Of a stretch of 36,309 nucleotides of DNA, positions 15,377 through 24,224 are shown in pieces. Origin of the DNA: Campylobacteraceae bacterium (GTDB lineage Bacteria; Campylobacterota; Campylobacteria; Campylobacterales; Sulfurovaceae); NCBI GenBank assembly GCA_026994745.1, contig JALWPZ010000254.1, positions 1-36,309 of the forward strand, read 5' to 3'. Within the stretch, counting starts at the first letter, position 1; the number at the start of each line of letters is the position of its first letter. Below the pieces are notes generated by a model. The model searched no databases. It was given only the letters and a program-made list of their open reading frames with translations, and was not told the origin of the DNA. Made by a program: the position numbers and the translations under genes.

Positions 15377-16311
15377 GGTTTCTTCCCCTCAGCCTTCAGT
15401 ATGGCGGGTGTTTGTCCCGTGAGCGTCTTGAGGAAGGCGATGAGTTTGTCGATCTCTTTCTCATTCAGATCGAAGCCCAGGTTGTGATGGGCCATCTTGC
15501 GCAGCGCCTCCTGGAGGGTGGCGGCGCTGCCATCGTGGAAATAGGGGGCGGTGAGGGCCACGTTGCGCAGTGTGGGAACCTTGTAGACGTTTTTGTCCGC
15601 TTCCTTGCGGGTGAGGGAAAAACGGTCCGGGAACCCCTCCCGCCATCGATAGCGATGGATCAGGCCCATTTTCTGGAAACTGTTTCCTCCCAGGTTGATC
15701 CCGTTGTGGCAGGTGATGCATCCGAGGCGCTTGAAGAGCCTGTACCCCTCCCGCTCGTCCGGGCTGAGCTCGATTTCACCCCGGAGATAACGGTCGAAGC
15801 GGCTGTCGGGGGTGATGAGGGCCTTCTCGAATTCGGCGATGGCGTCACTAAGGTCCGGGAAGGTGGCCGGATGTCCGTAGATCGCTTCGAACTGCCGTGC
15901 GTACTCGGGTCGCGCGCGAAGATAGGCCTCGACCTTTTTCCGATCCATGGCCATCTCTATGGGATTGTGTAGGGGCATGGCGACCTGCTCTTTGAGTCCG
16001 GTGACGGCCCCGTTCCACATCTGTCGAAAGTTGAAAACGGTATTGAAGACCGTCGGGGCGTTGGCATGTCCCTGTTGCCCATGGACTCCGAGGGAGAAGG
16101 GGCGGGTATCGGCACCGGTCTCCGGACTGTGGCAGCTGACACAGGCGACGGTCCCATCTCCGGAAAGAGCCGGATCGAAGAAGAGTCGTTTACCCAACTC
16201 CGCTTTGGCCTTCTCATAGGGAATGGAACGAGGAATGGGTTGGATGGCGTGATCCGCCCATCCCTCTTCCGCAACGCATAGAAAGAGGAGAACGAGGAGT
16301 AGCCGTTTCAT
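15373..16311 (-). CDS. Di-haem cytochrome c peroxidase
   Basis: A 312-residue periplasmic CcpA/MauG-family protein that reduces hydrogen peroxide using electrons from cytochrome c. Residues 1-19 (MKRLLLVLLFLCVAEEGWA) are a signal peptide. Two haem c sites are present: CVSCH (57-61) and CITCH (198-202). FFDPALSGDGTVACVSCHSPE, NAPTVFNTVF and VPTLRNVALTAPYFHDG are family-typical. The start at 16311 was chosen because the longer frame upstream lacks a ribosome site and the signal peptide begins there. It is first in the minus-strand pair with the GGDEF-EAL gene. Confidence 0.93.
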   Translation of the reverse strand: MKRLLLVLLFLCVAEEGWADHAIQPIPRSIPYEKAKAELGKRLFFDPALSGDGTVACVSCHSPETGADTRPFSLGVHGQQGHANAPTVFNTVFNFRQMWNGAVTGLKEQVAMPLHNPIEMAMDRKKVEAYLRARPEYARQFEAIYGHPATFPDLSDAIAEFEKALITPDSRFDRYLRGEIELSPDEREGYRLFKRLGCITCHNGINLGGNSFQKMGLIHRYRWREGFPDRFSLTRKEADKNVYKVPTLRNVALTAPYFHDGSAATLQEALRKMAHHNLGFDLNEKEIDKLIAFLKTLTGQTPAILKAEGKKP

Positions 16312-16411
16312 GGGTATTATCATAACGGAAAAGGCGGGAGAGAAGATTAATTCAGTGGATCGTGCCGCAAGGCCCGGGAGGGATTCAAAGAGCTTCAAAC
16401 CTGGGAAAGGG

Positions 16412-16417
16412 TATAAT
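16412..16417 (+). promoter_or_regulatory. -10 box of gatB
   Basis: TATAAT lies 61 bases before the gatB ATG, in the 167-base divergent spacer between the peroxidase gene and gatB. It implies a 5' leader of about 55 bases. The rest of the spacer shows no gene or repeat. Confidence 0.5.
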
Positions 16418-16478
16418 CCCGACTACTACCGAGCCGGGAACGTATCTCGCAAGTTCCGGCTGTTACGAGGGAAAGTCC

Positions 16479-17912
16479 ATGTTCGAAACCGTGATCGGGC
16501 TGGAGGTCCATGTCCAGCTCAATACCCGCTCCAAGATCTTCTGCTCCTGTCCCACCAGCTTCGCGGAGCACCAGAACCGGAATACCTGTCCGGTCTGCCT
16601 GGGGCTTCCCGGTGCGCTGCCGGTCCTCAACAAAGAGGCGGTGAAAAAGGCGATGAGCTTCGGGTTCGCCGTCAACGCCACCGTCAACCGTCGCTCCATC
16701 TTCAACCGAAAAAGTTACTTCTATCCCGACAGTCCCAAGGCCTATCAGATCTCCCAGTTCGACGTTCCCATCGTCGAGGGAGGGGAGATCTTCATCGAGG
16801 GGAAAGAGGGGAAAACCCGCCGCATCGGGATCACTCGGGCCCATCTGGAAGCCGACGCGGGGAAGAACCTTCACGAGGGAGAGATCTCCAAGGTCGATCT
16901 GAACCGGGCGGACACCCCCTTGCTGGAGATCGTCAGCGAACCGGATATCCGCTCCAGCGAAGAGGCGGTGCTCTATCTTCGCAAACTCCACGCCATCGTC
17001 CGTTACCTGGAGATCAGCGACGCCAATATGCAGGAGGGCTCCTTCCGCTGCGACGTCAATGTCTCCATCCGCCCCAAAGGGCGGGAGGAGTTCGGAACCC
17101 GGGTGGAGATCAAGAACCTCAACTCCTTCCGCTTTGTCAAGCAGGCCATCGACTACGAGGTGCAGCGTCAGATCGAAGCTTGGGAGGACGGGGTCTACGA
17201 GACCGAGGTTTGGCAGGAGACCCGTCTCTTCGATACCGAAGCCGGGGAGACCCGCTCCATGCGGGGGAAGGAGGAGAGCGCCGACTATCGCTACTTCCCC
17301 GATCCGGATCTGCGTCCCGTCATCGTCAGCGACGAAATGATCGAGGAGGCGAAACGGATCCCGGAACTGCCCGACCAAAAGGTGCGCCGCTATGTGGAGG
17401 AGCTGGGGATCAAGCGCTACGACGCCCTGGTGCTGACGGCCCAAAAGGAGTTGGCGGAATACTTCGAGGCGACACTGGAGGTCGGCGCGCCCGCACGTTC
17501 GGCGGTCACCTGGATCACCAGCGAATTGCTGGGGAGGCTCAACAAAGCCGGTTTGGGGATCGAAAAGTCCCCCGTGGAAGCGGAGGCGTTGGGACGGCTC
17601 ATCGCTCGGATCGAGGATGGGACCATCTCCGGTAAAGGGGGAAAAGAGCTTCTCGACCACCTGATGGAGAGCGAAGAGCGGGAGATCGACACCCTGATCG
17701 AGAAGCTGGGGCTCAAGCAGCTCAGTGACGATTCGGCGATCCTGGCGATGATCGACGAAGTGCTGGCCGCCAACGCCGAGAAGGTGGAGGAGTACCGCTC
17801 CGGAAAGGAGAAGCTCTTCGGATTCTTCGTCGGACAGGTGATGAAAGCCTCCAAAGGCTCCGCCAATCCGGGAAAGGTCAACCAACTCCTCAAAGAGCGG
17901 CTCGGTAGCTGA
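16479..17912 (+). CDS. gatB: Asp-tRNA(Asn)/Glu-tRNA(Gln) amidotransferase subunit B
   Basis: GatB (477 residues) is the kinase/tRNA-binding subunit of the GatCAB enzyme, which converts misacylated Glu-tRNA(Gln) and Asp-tRNA(Asn) to the amide forms. [78 protein letters not shown] and [14 protein letters not shown] are diagnostic. The C-terminus carries the YqeY-like tail domain. The ATG at 16479 with a GAGGGAAAG ribosome site fits the conserved N-terminus; the longer frame upstream is not conserved. The potassium channel gene starts four bases after the stop. Confidence 0.97.
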   Translation: MFETVIGLEVHVQLNTRSKIFCSCPTSFAEHQNRNTCPVCLGLPGALPVLNKEAVKKAMSFGFAVNATVNRRSIFNRKSYFYPDSPKAYQISQFDVPIVEGGEIFIEGKEGKTRRIGITRAHLEADAGKNLHEGEISKVDLNRADTPLLEIVSEPDIRSSEEAVLYLRKLHAIVRYLEISDANMQEGSFRCDVNVSIRPKGREEFGTRVEIKNLNSFRFVKQAIDYEVQRQIEAWEDGVYETEVWQETRLFDTEAGETRSMRGKEESADYRYFPDPDLRPVIVSDEMIEEAKRIPELPDQKVRRYVEELGIKRYDALVLTAQKELAEYFEATLEVGAPARSAVTWITSELLGRLNKAGLGIEKSPVEAEALGRLIARIEDGTISGKGGKELLDHLMESEEREIDTLIEKLGLKQLSDDSAILAMIDEVLAANAEKVEEYRSGKEKLFGFFVGQVMKASKGSANPGKVNQLLKERLGS

Positions 17913-17916
17913 TCCG

Positions 17917-19497
17917 ATGGCGAAGGGGTTGAAAAAGCGGATCGAATCATGGGTCATCCACTGGGCGATCCGGCTCCATCGCTCCTCCTCCTACCGCCAT
18001 GCCCGCAAGGTGATCCGGGATCTGCTGGAGGATCCGAAAAACCCCTACAAGCGCTTCTTCGACTCCTTCATTATCTTTCTGATCCTCAGTTCGGTCTTCA
18101 TCCTGATCTGGGAGGTCAAACATCCGGTCCCAAAATGGCTGGATTACTATGACATCTATTTCGTCTCTCTGGTCTTTTTGATCGAGTATATCCTGCGGCT
18201 CTGGATCTCCAGCGACCTGAGCGGGGAACTGGTGGAGGAGTACGAACGGGCTGTTGCCGTGGGTCGGGAATTCCGCCTCTGGCCGGCCCTGGGGCGGGGG
18301 GTGAAAAAGAAACTCGCCTACATGGTGACTCCGGCGGCGATCATCGATTTGCTGGCGATCCTGCCCGCCTACCGCCCCCTGCGGGTCCTGCGGATCTTCG
18401 TCCTCTTCCGTTTCCTCAAACTTCTGCGCTATACCCGAAGTATCAACCAGTTCGTGGAGGTTCTGGCGACCAAGCGCTTCGAGCTGCTGACCCTGCTGGG
18501 TCTGCTCTTCTTCGTCACCTTGACGGGAGCCATCGCCATCTATGTGCTGGAGGATATGCACAATCCCAACATCAACAACCTCTTCGAGGCGATCTACTGG
18601 TCCCTGGTGACGATCACCACCGTGGGCTACGGGGACATCGCGCCGGTCTCGGAGATGGGCCGCCTCATCGCCATGATCATCATCCTGTTGGGGGTGGCGA
18701 TGATCTCCTTCGCCACCTCGGTGATCGTCTCCGCCTTTTCCGAGAAGCTGCACGAGCTCAAGGAGGAGCGGATCGTGGAGCGGATCAACCGTACGGCGGA
18801 GTTTTTGATCATTTGCGGCTATGGGCAGATGACCAAGATGTTTTTCCGCCAGGCGGAGGCGAAGCGCTACAACTACATCATTCTGGACAAGGATCCCCAG
18901 CGGGTTCAGGAGGCGATCCACGATGGCTACGACGCCATCGTCGACGATGCCAGCCGCCATACGACGCTCTCACGCTTCAATATCAAGGGCTCCAAGGTGA
19001 CGGTGCTCTGCATGTCCCACGACGATGTGGAGAATATCTACATCACCCTCAACGCCAAGAGCATCGATCCCAGGATCCGGGTCATCGCCCGGGCCAGTAC
19101 TCCCAAAATCGTCAAAAAATATGAACGCGCCGGGGCCGATCATGTGCTTTTGCCCAATCAGGCCGCCAGTACGATGATGGTCTTCGCGATCCTCAAACCG
19201 ATCATGTACAAGGCGATCCACGCCATCTTTACGGGGCAGAACGTGGCGTTGCTGGACGAGATCCAGGTCCACGAGCACAGTTCTCTGATCGGGGTGAGCG
19301 TGGGGGCAATCGATTTCCGGGCCTATCACCTGATTCTCCTGGGAGTCCAGAAACATCGGGAGGGGCGCTTTCTATTCAATCCCGACGATTCGGTGATCCT
19401 GGAGGAGGGGGATATTCTTCTGGTCATGGGCCAGAAGGCGAGTACTTCCTACTTCCGGGAGAGCAGCTGTCTGGATGAGAAGAGGTGTGCGCGATGA
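17917..19497 (+). CDS. Voltage-gated-type K+ channel with RCK domain
   Basis: A 526-residue potassium channel. A six-helix voltage-gated-type membrane part includes an S4-like helix with regularly spaced Arg/Lys (R153, R156, R159, R165, K168, R171, R174). The selectivity filter is TVGYGD at 235-240. A cytoplasmic RCK/TrkA-N domain (from about 294, IICGYGQMTKMFF) and a TrkA-C domain (about 410-510, ending in VILEEGDILLVMG) follow. Ligand-gated K+ efflux or uptake is the expected role. The next gene encodes a second, free RCK protein and overlaps by four bases, suggesting the two form a hetero-octameric gating ring. Confidence 0.92.
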   Translation: MAKGLKKRIESWVIHWAIRLHRSSSYRHARKVIRDLLEDPKNPYKRFFDSFIIFLILSSVFILIWEVKHPVPKWLDYYDIYFVSLVFLIEYILRLWISSDLSGELVEEYERAVAVGREFRLWPALGRGVKKKLAYMVTPAAIIDLLAILPAYRPLRVLRIFVLFRFLKLLRYTRSINQFVEVLATKRFELLTLLGLLFFVTLTGAIAIYVLEDMHNPNINNLFEAIYWSLVTITTVGYGDIAPVSEMGRLIAMIIILLGVAMISFATSVIVSAFSEKLHELKEERIVERINRTAEFLIICGYGQMTKMFFRQAEAKRYNYIILDKDPQRVQEAIHDGYDAIVDDASRHTTLSRFNIKGSKVTVLCMSHDDVENIYITLNAKSIDPRIRVIARASTPKIVKKYERAGADHVLLPNQAASTMMVFAILKPIMYKAIHAIFTGQNVALLDEIQVHEHSSLIGVSVGAIDFRAYHLILLGVQKHREGRFLFNPDDSVILEEGDILLVMGQKASTSYFRESSCLDEKRCAR

Positions 19498-20210
19498 CGG
19501 CGACGAAACGGATCTATCTGTTCGGGTACGGGAAGTTCGGACGAAGCATCGCCGAAGAGCTGGCGGAACACGAAGCGGAGGTGGTGCTGATCGAATCGAA
19601 GGAATCCCACTTTCATGAGGCGAGAAAGCTCGGAAAGTTCCAGCGAACGCTTTTGATGGATGTGACCGACGACGACGCGCTGGGAGAGTTGCCGGTCCGT
19701 ATGGACGATCAACTGGTCTGTGTCATGGACGACGACCATCTGAATGTGTTTCTGGTCCTTTCACTGCGGGCGCTCTTCCCCGAGAGCAAGATCCTGGCCA
19801 TCTCCGATTCGATCCACGCCACCCGGAAGCTCAAGATGGCCGGAGCCAACAAGGTGATCGACCTCTATTCCATCAGCGCCACCCGGATCCACAATATTCT
19901 CAACAAACCCATCGCTACGAGATTTCTCGAGGGCTTTCTGGAGGCCGAGCATGAATACAGTTTCCGGGAGATCGTGATTCCCGAAGGCTCGTTCCTTCAT
20001 GGGAAAAAGTTGGAGGAGGTGGATTTCCGTCGTTACGGAGTGATCTTCGTCGGGATGATCGATGTGGAACTGGGGAACAGCTTCATTTTCGTCACCACGG
20101 GCCTGGAGCACAAGATCGATACGGGGGATATCATCGTCTGCATCGGCCACGACGAGGATCTGGACCGTTTCGAGCACGAGATCGTACCCAGCGGGGAGGA
20201 GCCGCAATGA
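19494..20210 (+). CDS. Stand-alone TrkA/RCK regulatory subunit
   Basis: A 238-residue soluble protein with an N-terminal Rossmann RCK domain (IYLFGYGKFGRSIAEEL, residues 6-23) and a C-terminal TrkA-C domain (about 145-230, FREIVIPEGSFLHGKKLEEVDF and KIDTGDIIVCIG). Such proteins bind NAD(H) or nucleotides and gate K+ channels or Trk transporters. The ATG at 19494 overlaps the channel stop codon (ATGA) and has GAGGTG upstream. It is translationally coupled on both sides, with gpsA starting at its stop. Partner assignment to the channel is inferred from the overlap. Confidence 0.88.
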   Translation: MTATKRIYLFGYGKFGRSIAEELAEHEAEVVLIESKESHFHEARKLGKFQRTLLMDVTDDDALGELPVRMDDQLVCVMDDDHLNVFLVLSLRALFPESKILAISDSIHATRKLKMAGANKVIDLYSISATRIHNILNKPIATRFLEGFLEAEHEYSFREIVIPEGSFLHGKKLEEVDFRRYGVIFVGMIDVELGNSFIFVTTGLEHKIDTGDIIVCIGHDEDLDRFEHEIVPSGEEPQ

Positions 20211-21097
20211 AGATGTCGATCATCGGTGCAGGAAAGTGGGGGCAGGCTCTGAACCATGCCTTTTCCCAAAAGAACGAGGTGGTGATCAGTTCCCGTAATC
20301 GACACGATCTGCCCAATTTCGTCTCCATCGACGAGGCGTTGGAGCGGGAATACCTGGTGCTGGTGATCCCCGCCCAGTTCGTGGGGAGGTGGATGGAAGA
20401 GCACTTTGTGGACCGGGGGCAGAAGATCCTGGTGGCGGCGAAGGGGATCGAGATCGAGACCGGGCGACTCCTCAACGAGATCTTCGAGAGTTTCGTTCCC
20501 ATGGATCGCCTCGCCTATCTCTCGGGTCCCTCCTTCGCCGCGGAGGTGATGCAGTCCCTCCCTACGGCGCTGGTGGTCAGTTCCCTCTCTCCGGAGTTGG
20601 CGGAAGAGTTCGCCGCGGCACTCCCCGATTTCATCAAGGGATATACCGACGATGATGTGGTGGGCGCCGAGGTGGGCGGTGCCTACAAAAACGTCATCGC
20701 CATCGCCGGAGGAGTCTGCGACGGTCTGGAATTGGGGAACAACGCACGGGCGGCCCTGATCTCCCGTGGTCTGGTGGAGATGGCCCGTTATGGCCGCTAC
20801 TTCGGCGCGAGGGAGCGGACCTTTCTCTCCCTGGGGGGAGCGGGGGACCTCTTCCTGACCGCCAGCAGTACCCTGTCCCGAAATTACCGGGTGGGGCTGG
20901 GGCTGGCCGAGGGACGAGGTCTGGAGGAGATCCTGGAGGACCTCGGCGAGGTGGCCGAAGGGGTAGGGACCGCCGAGGCCGTGGTCCGGGTCGCGCAGCG
21001 GGAGGAGCTCTATCTCCCCATCGCCACGGAGATCCACCGGATGCTCCGGGGAGAGAAGACCCCACAGGAGAGTCTGCAGGACCTGCTCTCCTCCTGA
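20207..21097 (+). CDS. gpsA: Glycerol-3-phosphate dehydrogenase [NAD(P)+]
   Basis: GpsA (296 residues, slightly short for the family) reduces dihydroxyacetone phosphate to sn-glycerol 3-phosphate for phospholipid synthesis. The N-terminal dinucleotide motif GAGKWGQAL, AAKGIE, LSGPSFAAEV, the catalytic GGAYKNVIAIAGG Lys, and LGGAGDLFLTASSTLSRNYRVG are all present. The start overlaps the upstream stop (ATGA). Confidence 0.96.
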   Translation: MKMSIIGAGKWGQALNHAFSQKNEVVISSRNRHDLPNFVSIDEALEREYLVLVIPAQFVGRWMEEHFVDRGQKILVAAKGIEIETGRLLNEIFESFVPMDRLAYLSGPSFAAEVMQSLPTALVVSSLSPELAEEFAAALPDFIKGYTDDDVVGAEVGGAYKNVIAIAGGVCDGLELGNNARAALISRGLVEMARYGRYFGARERTFLSLGGAGDLFLTASSTLSRNYRVGLGLAEGRGLEEILEDLGEVAEGVGTAEAVVRVAQREELYLPIATEIHRMLRGEKTPQESLQDLLSS

Positions 21098-21134
21098 GTG
21101 AGGCGCCCAAGCCTCGCTTTTATCGCCTTTGCGG

Positions 21135-21140
21135 TAAAAT
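21135..21140 (+). promoter_or_regulatory. Possible -10 box of glyS
   Basis: TAAAAT lies 33 bases before the glyS ATG in the 76-base spacer after gpsA. A convincing -35 is absent. Confidence 0.35.
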
Positions 21141-21173
21141 CCGGGTATTTTAGCGATCAAGGACACTATCACC

Positions 21174-23225
21174 ATGCAGGAATCTTTGTTGATCGAAATC
21201 GGGGTGGAGGAGCTTCCGGCCATCCCTCTTCTGAAAATCCTTCCCAAGATCGAGGAGTCCTGGAGAGGGATCCTCGAGTCGAGGAATCTGAAGAGCGACT
21301 TCCGTTTTCTCTACACGCCCCGCCGTCTGGTCCTCCAATCCAAGGCCTTTCCCGTCCGCCAGCCCGATCGGGTCGAAGAGCTCTTCGGACCCCCGGTGGA
21401 GGCGGCGATCCAAGAGGGAGAGCCGACTCCCGCCGGGCTCGGTTTCGCCCGAAAGTGCGGAGTCCCCTTTGAAAAGTTGGGGCGTGCGGCCAAAGGGAAA
21501 CGGGAGGTACTCTATTTCCGGAAAGAGGTCCCGGGAGTGGAGAGCACAGAGCTGTTGCCGGAGATGATCCGGGAGTGGATCTTCTCCATGAACTTCGGGA
21601 AGCAGATGCGTTGGGGGAATCGTTCCGAGGAGTTCATCCGTCCCGTTCGCTGGCTGCAGGTTCGCCTGGGTGACGCGAGTGTGCCCATGGAGCTCTTCGG
21701 AGTTCCAAGCGGAGCCCGAACCTTCCTGCACCGCATGGTGAGCTTCGATCCGGTGGAATTCTCCGACCCGTCCGAATATCCGCGGATCCTGGAAGAAGGA
21801 AAAGTGATTCTGGAGCCCGGGCGTCGTCGGGAGAGGATCTTGGCCGATATGGATCGGATCGAGAGGGAGAGCGGACTGCGCATCGAGCGTGATTCAGCAC
21901 TCATGGATGAGGTGGTGGCGATCACCGAGTACCCCAACACCCTGCTGGGGAGCTTCGACGAGAGCTTTCTGGAACTGCCCCCCGAAGTGATCATTACTTC
22001 CATGAAAGAGCATCAGCGATACTTCCCCGTCTACGATTCGGAAGGAAAACTCAGCAACCACTTCGTGGTGGTCAGCAACGCGGTGACCGAGGATTTTTCC
22101 CAGGTGATCTCGGGTAACGAGCGGGTGTTGCGCCCCCGCCTGGCCGACGCGCTCTTCTTCTACCGCAACGATCTGAAGCGGGGGTTGAGCATCGAAGGAT
22201 TGGAGAAGATCCAATTCATCGACGGACTGGGAACCTTGCGGGACAAGGTGGATCGGGAGCGCAACATCGCTCTGCGCCTGGCGGGGGTCTATATGGATCG
22301 TCTGGAAGAGGAGAGCGGCAAGAGCGCTTTGGAGATCGAGGAGCTCATGGACCGAGCCGTCACACTGGCCAAGGCGGACCTTTTGAGTGAAATGGTCTAC
22401 GAATTCACCGAGTTGCAGGGCTTGATGGGGTATTACTACGCCAAAGCTCTGGGGGAGGATCCCCTGGTCTGCATGGCCATCAAAGAGCAGTATCGCCCGG
22501 AAGGGGAGGGCGCGGAACTTCCCAGCACGATCTTTTCGTCGGTCCTGGCCATGGCGATCAAACTCGATACCCTGATGGGACTCTTCAGTGTCGGGAAGAT
22601 CCCCACCGGTTCCCGGGATCCCTTCGCCCTACGTCGTGCGGTCAACGGGATCATCCGGATTGTCACGGCCTACGATCTGAGCTTCGATATTCCTGCGGTT
22701 CTGGAGCTCCTGGCCGATCAATACGAACCCTTCGATCTGGGAAAACTGGAGGAGTTCATTTTGGAGCGGATCTACAAATCCCTGCAGGCGAACCCCTCCA
22801 TCATCACGGCGGTTCTGGCGACGGGAGAGCGGGACATCCCCGCGATCGCCAAAAAGGTCGAAGCCCTCAAGGAGATTCTGGAACGCCCCGAGTCCCGGGA
22901 ACTCTTCACCACCTTCAAACGGGTGGCCAATATCTCTACCGAGGTGGATCTGGGCGGGGACCTCTCGGTCGACCCCTCTTTGTTCCAGGCGGAGGAGGAG
23001 CGGGCACTCTGGGAAGCCTACCGGCAGGTGATCGCCAAAGCGTACCCCTCCTATCAGAAGGAGCTCGAGGCGCTCTTTGCTCTCAAGCCCAGGCTCGACG
23101 CCTTCTTCGACGCCGTGCTGGTCAACGCCGAAGAGGAGGAGCTGCGGAGGAATCGACGGAACCTGGTCGCCTCCATCTATCGGACCTTTCTGCACATCGC
23201 CGATCTGAAGGAGATCTCCATATGA
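21174..23225 (+). CDS. glyS: Glycine--tRNA ligase beta subunit
   Basis: The 683-residue beta chain of glycyl-tRNA synthetase, which binds tRNA-Gly and works with GlyQ. The N-terminus LLIEIGVEELPAIPLLKILP, FGKQMRWGNRSEEFIRPVRWL, TFLHRMV, ITEYPNTLLGSFDESFLELPPEVIITSMKEHQRYFPV and FVVVSN are diagnostic. The C-terminal HD-like and anticodon-binding regions (TGSRDPFALRRAVNGIIRI, FDAVLVNAEEEELRRNRRNLV) are complete. Separation from glyQ by 15 kb is normal in this phylum. The stop overlaps the era start (ATGA). Confidence 0.97.
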   Translation: MQESLLIEIGVEELPAIPLLKILPKIEESWRGILESRNLKSDFRFLYTPRRLVLQSKAFPVRQPDRVEELFGPPVEAAIQEGEPTPAGLGFARKCGVPFEKLGRAAKGKREVLYFRKEVPGVESTELLPEMIREWIFSMNFGKQMRWGNRSEEFIRPVRWLQVRLGDASVPMELFGVPSGARTFLHRMVSFDPVEFSDPSEYPRILEEGKVILEPGRRRERILADMDRIERESGLRIERDSALMDEVVAITEYPNTLLGSFDESFLELPPEVIITSMKEHQRYFPVYDSEGKLSNHFVVVSNAVTEDFSQVISGNERVLRPRLADALFFYRNDLKRGLSIEGLEKIQFIDGLGTLRDKVDRERNIALRLAGVYMDRLEEESGKSALEIEELMDRAVTLAKADLLSEMVYEFTELQGLMGYYYAKALGEDPLVCMAIKEQYRPEGEGAELPSTIFSSVLAMAIKLDTLMGLFSVGKIPTGSRDPFALRRAVNGIIRIVTAYDLSFDIPAVLELLADQYEPFDLGKLEEFILERIYKSLQANPSIITAVLATGERDIPAIAKKVEALKEILERPESRELFTTFKRVANISTEVDLGGDLSVDPSLFQAEEERALWEAYRQVIAKAYPSYQKELEALFALKPRLDAFFDAVLVNAEEEELRRNRRNLVASIYRTFLHIADLKEISI

Positions 23226-24118
23226 CGCCCCCCGAAGAGCAGCGTGCCGGATTCGTCGCCGTCGTCGGACGCCCCAACGCGGGAAAGAGCACGCTCCTGA
23301 ATCATCTGGTGGGCGAGAAACTGGCCATGGTCTCCAAAAAGGCCCAGGCGACCCGCAAGCGGATGAACATCATCGTCATGCACGGGAGCGCCCAGATCGT
23401 CTTCGTCGATACCCCGGGATTGCATGAGAAAGAGAAGCTCCTCAATCGCTTCATGCTGGACGAGGCCCTCAAGGCGGTGGGGGATGCGGACCTGGTCCTC
23501 TTCCTGGCTCCCGCCAGTGACTCGATCCGGGGTTACGAAGAGTTTCTGGAAAAGATCGCCAAAAAGGGAACTCCCCATATCGTGGTCCTCACCAAGACCG
23601 ATCAGGTGAGCAACGAAGCTCTTCTCAGAAAGATTACCGAGTATCAGAAGTATCAGGACCGTTTCGAAGCCCTGATCCCCTATTCGGTGAAGAGGGAGGG
23701 GGACCGAAAGCAGCTTCTGGACGCGGTGGCCCAGCGTTTACCCAGGCATCCCTGGCTCTTCGATCCCGAGATCCTGACGACGGAGAAGATCCGGGATATC
23801 TACCGGGAGTTGATCCGGGAAGCTCTCTTCGAGAAGCTCAGCGACGAGATCCCTTACGAGAGCGATGTGCTCATCGACCGGGTGGAAGAGGAGGAGGGGA
23901 TCGACCGGGTCTACGCCACGATTATCACGGAGAAAGAGACCCAGAAGCGGATGATCATCGGCAAGGGTGGAGAATCGATCCGACGTTTGGGGAGTTACGC
24001 TCGCAAACTGATGGAGTCGTTCTCCGGGAAGAAGATCCATCTCGACCTGCACGTCGTGGTTCGCAAAGGGTGGAGCAAGAACCGAAAGAGTCTGGAAGCG
24101 ATCGGATACGTCTTTTAG
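23222..24118 (+). CDS. era: Ribosome-assembly GTPase Era
   Basis: Era (298 residues) binds GTP and the 3' end of 16S rRNA and acts in 30S maturation. The P-loop is GRPNAGKS (16-23), G3 is VDTPG, and the G4 motif reads TKTD rather than the usual NKxD, a tolerated change. The C-terminal KH domain with IIGKGGESIRRLG is intact. It is coupled to glyS by a four-base overlap and ends the housekeeping block. Confidence 0.96.
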   Translation: MTPPEEQRAGFVAVVGRPNAGKSTLLNHLVGEKLAMVSKKAQATRKRMNIIVMHGSAQIVFVDTPGLHEKEKLLNRFMLDEALKAVGDADLVLFLAPASDSIRGYEEFLEKIAKKGTPHIVVLTKTDQVSNEALLRKITEYQKYQDRFEALIPYSVKREGDRKQLLDAVAQRLPRHPWLFDPEILTTEKIRDIYRELIREALFEKLSDEIPYESDVLIDRVEEEEGIDRVYATIITEKETQKRMIIGKGGESIRRLGSYARKLMESFSGKKIHLDLHVVVRKGWSKNRKSLEAIGYVF

Positions 24119-24130
24119 AATTCTTTGGCG

Positions 24131-24145
24131 AAAAAACTAGTTTTT
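24131..24145. repeat. AT palindrome after era
   Basis: AAAAACTAGTTTTT forms a short symmetric palindrome followed by CTCTTCTTT. It may be a weak transcription stop between era and the pilus operon. Confidence 0.3.
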
Positions 24146-24183
24146 CTCTTCTTTACATAAGCTAATTTTAATATTATAACATA

Positions 24184-24189
24184 TATAAT
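24184..24189 (+). promoter_or_regulatory. -10 box of the MSHA operon
   Basis: TATAAT lies in a markedly AT-rich stretch (24146-24190), 35 bases before mshI. This is the only sizeable spacer before the eight-gene operon, so it is the most likely main promoter. A consensus -35 is absent; TTTACA at 24152 is too far away. Confidence 0.5.
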
Positions 24190-24224
24190 CGGTTACGGTA
24201 AATGAAGGATAAACAGGGGCGCCC

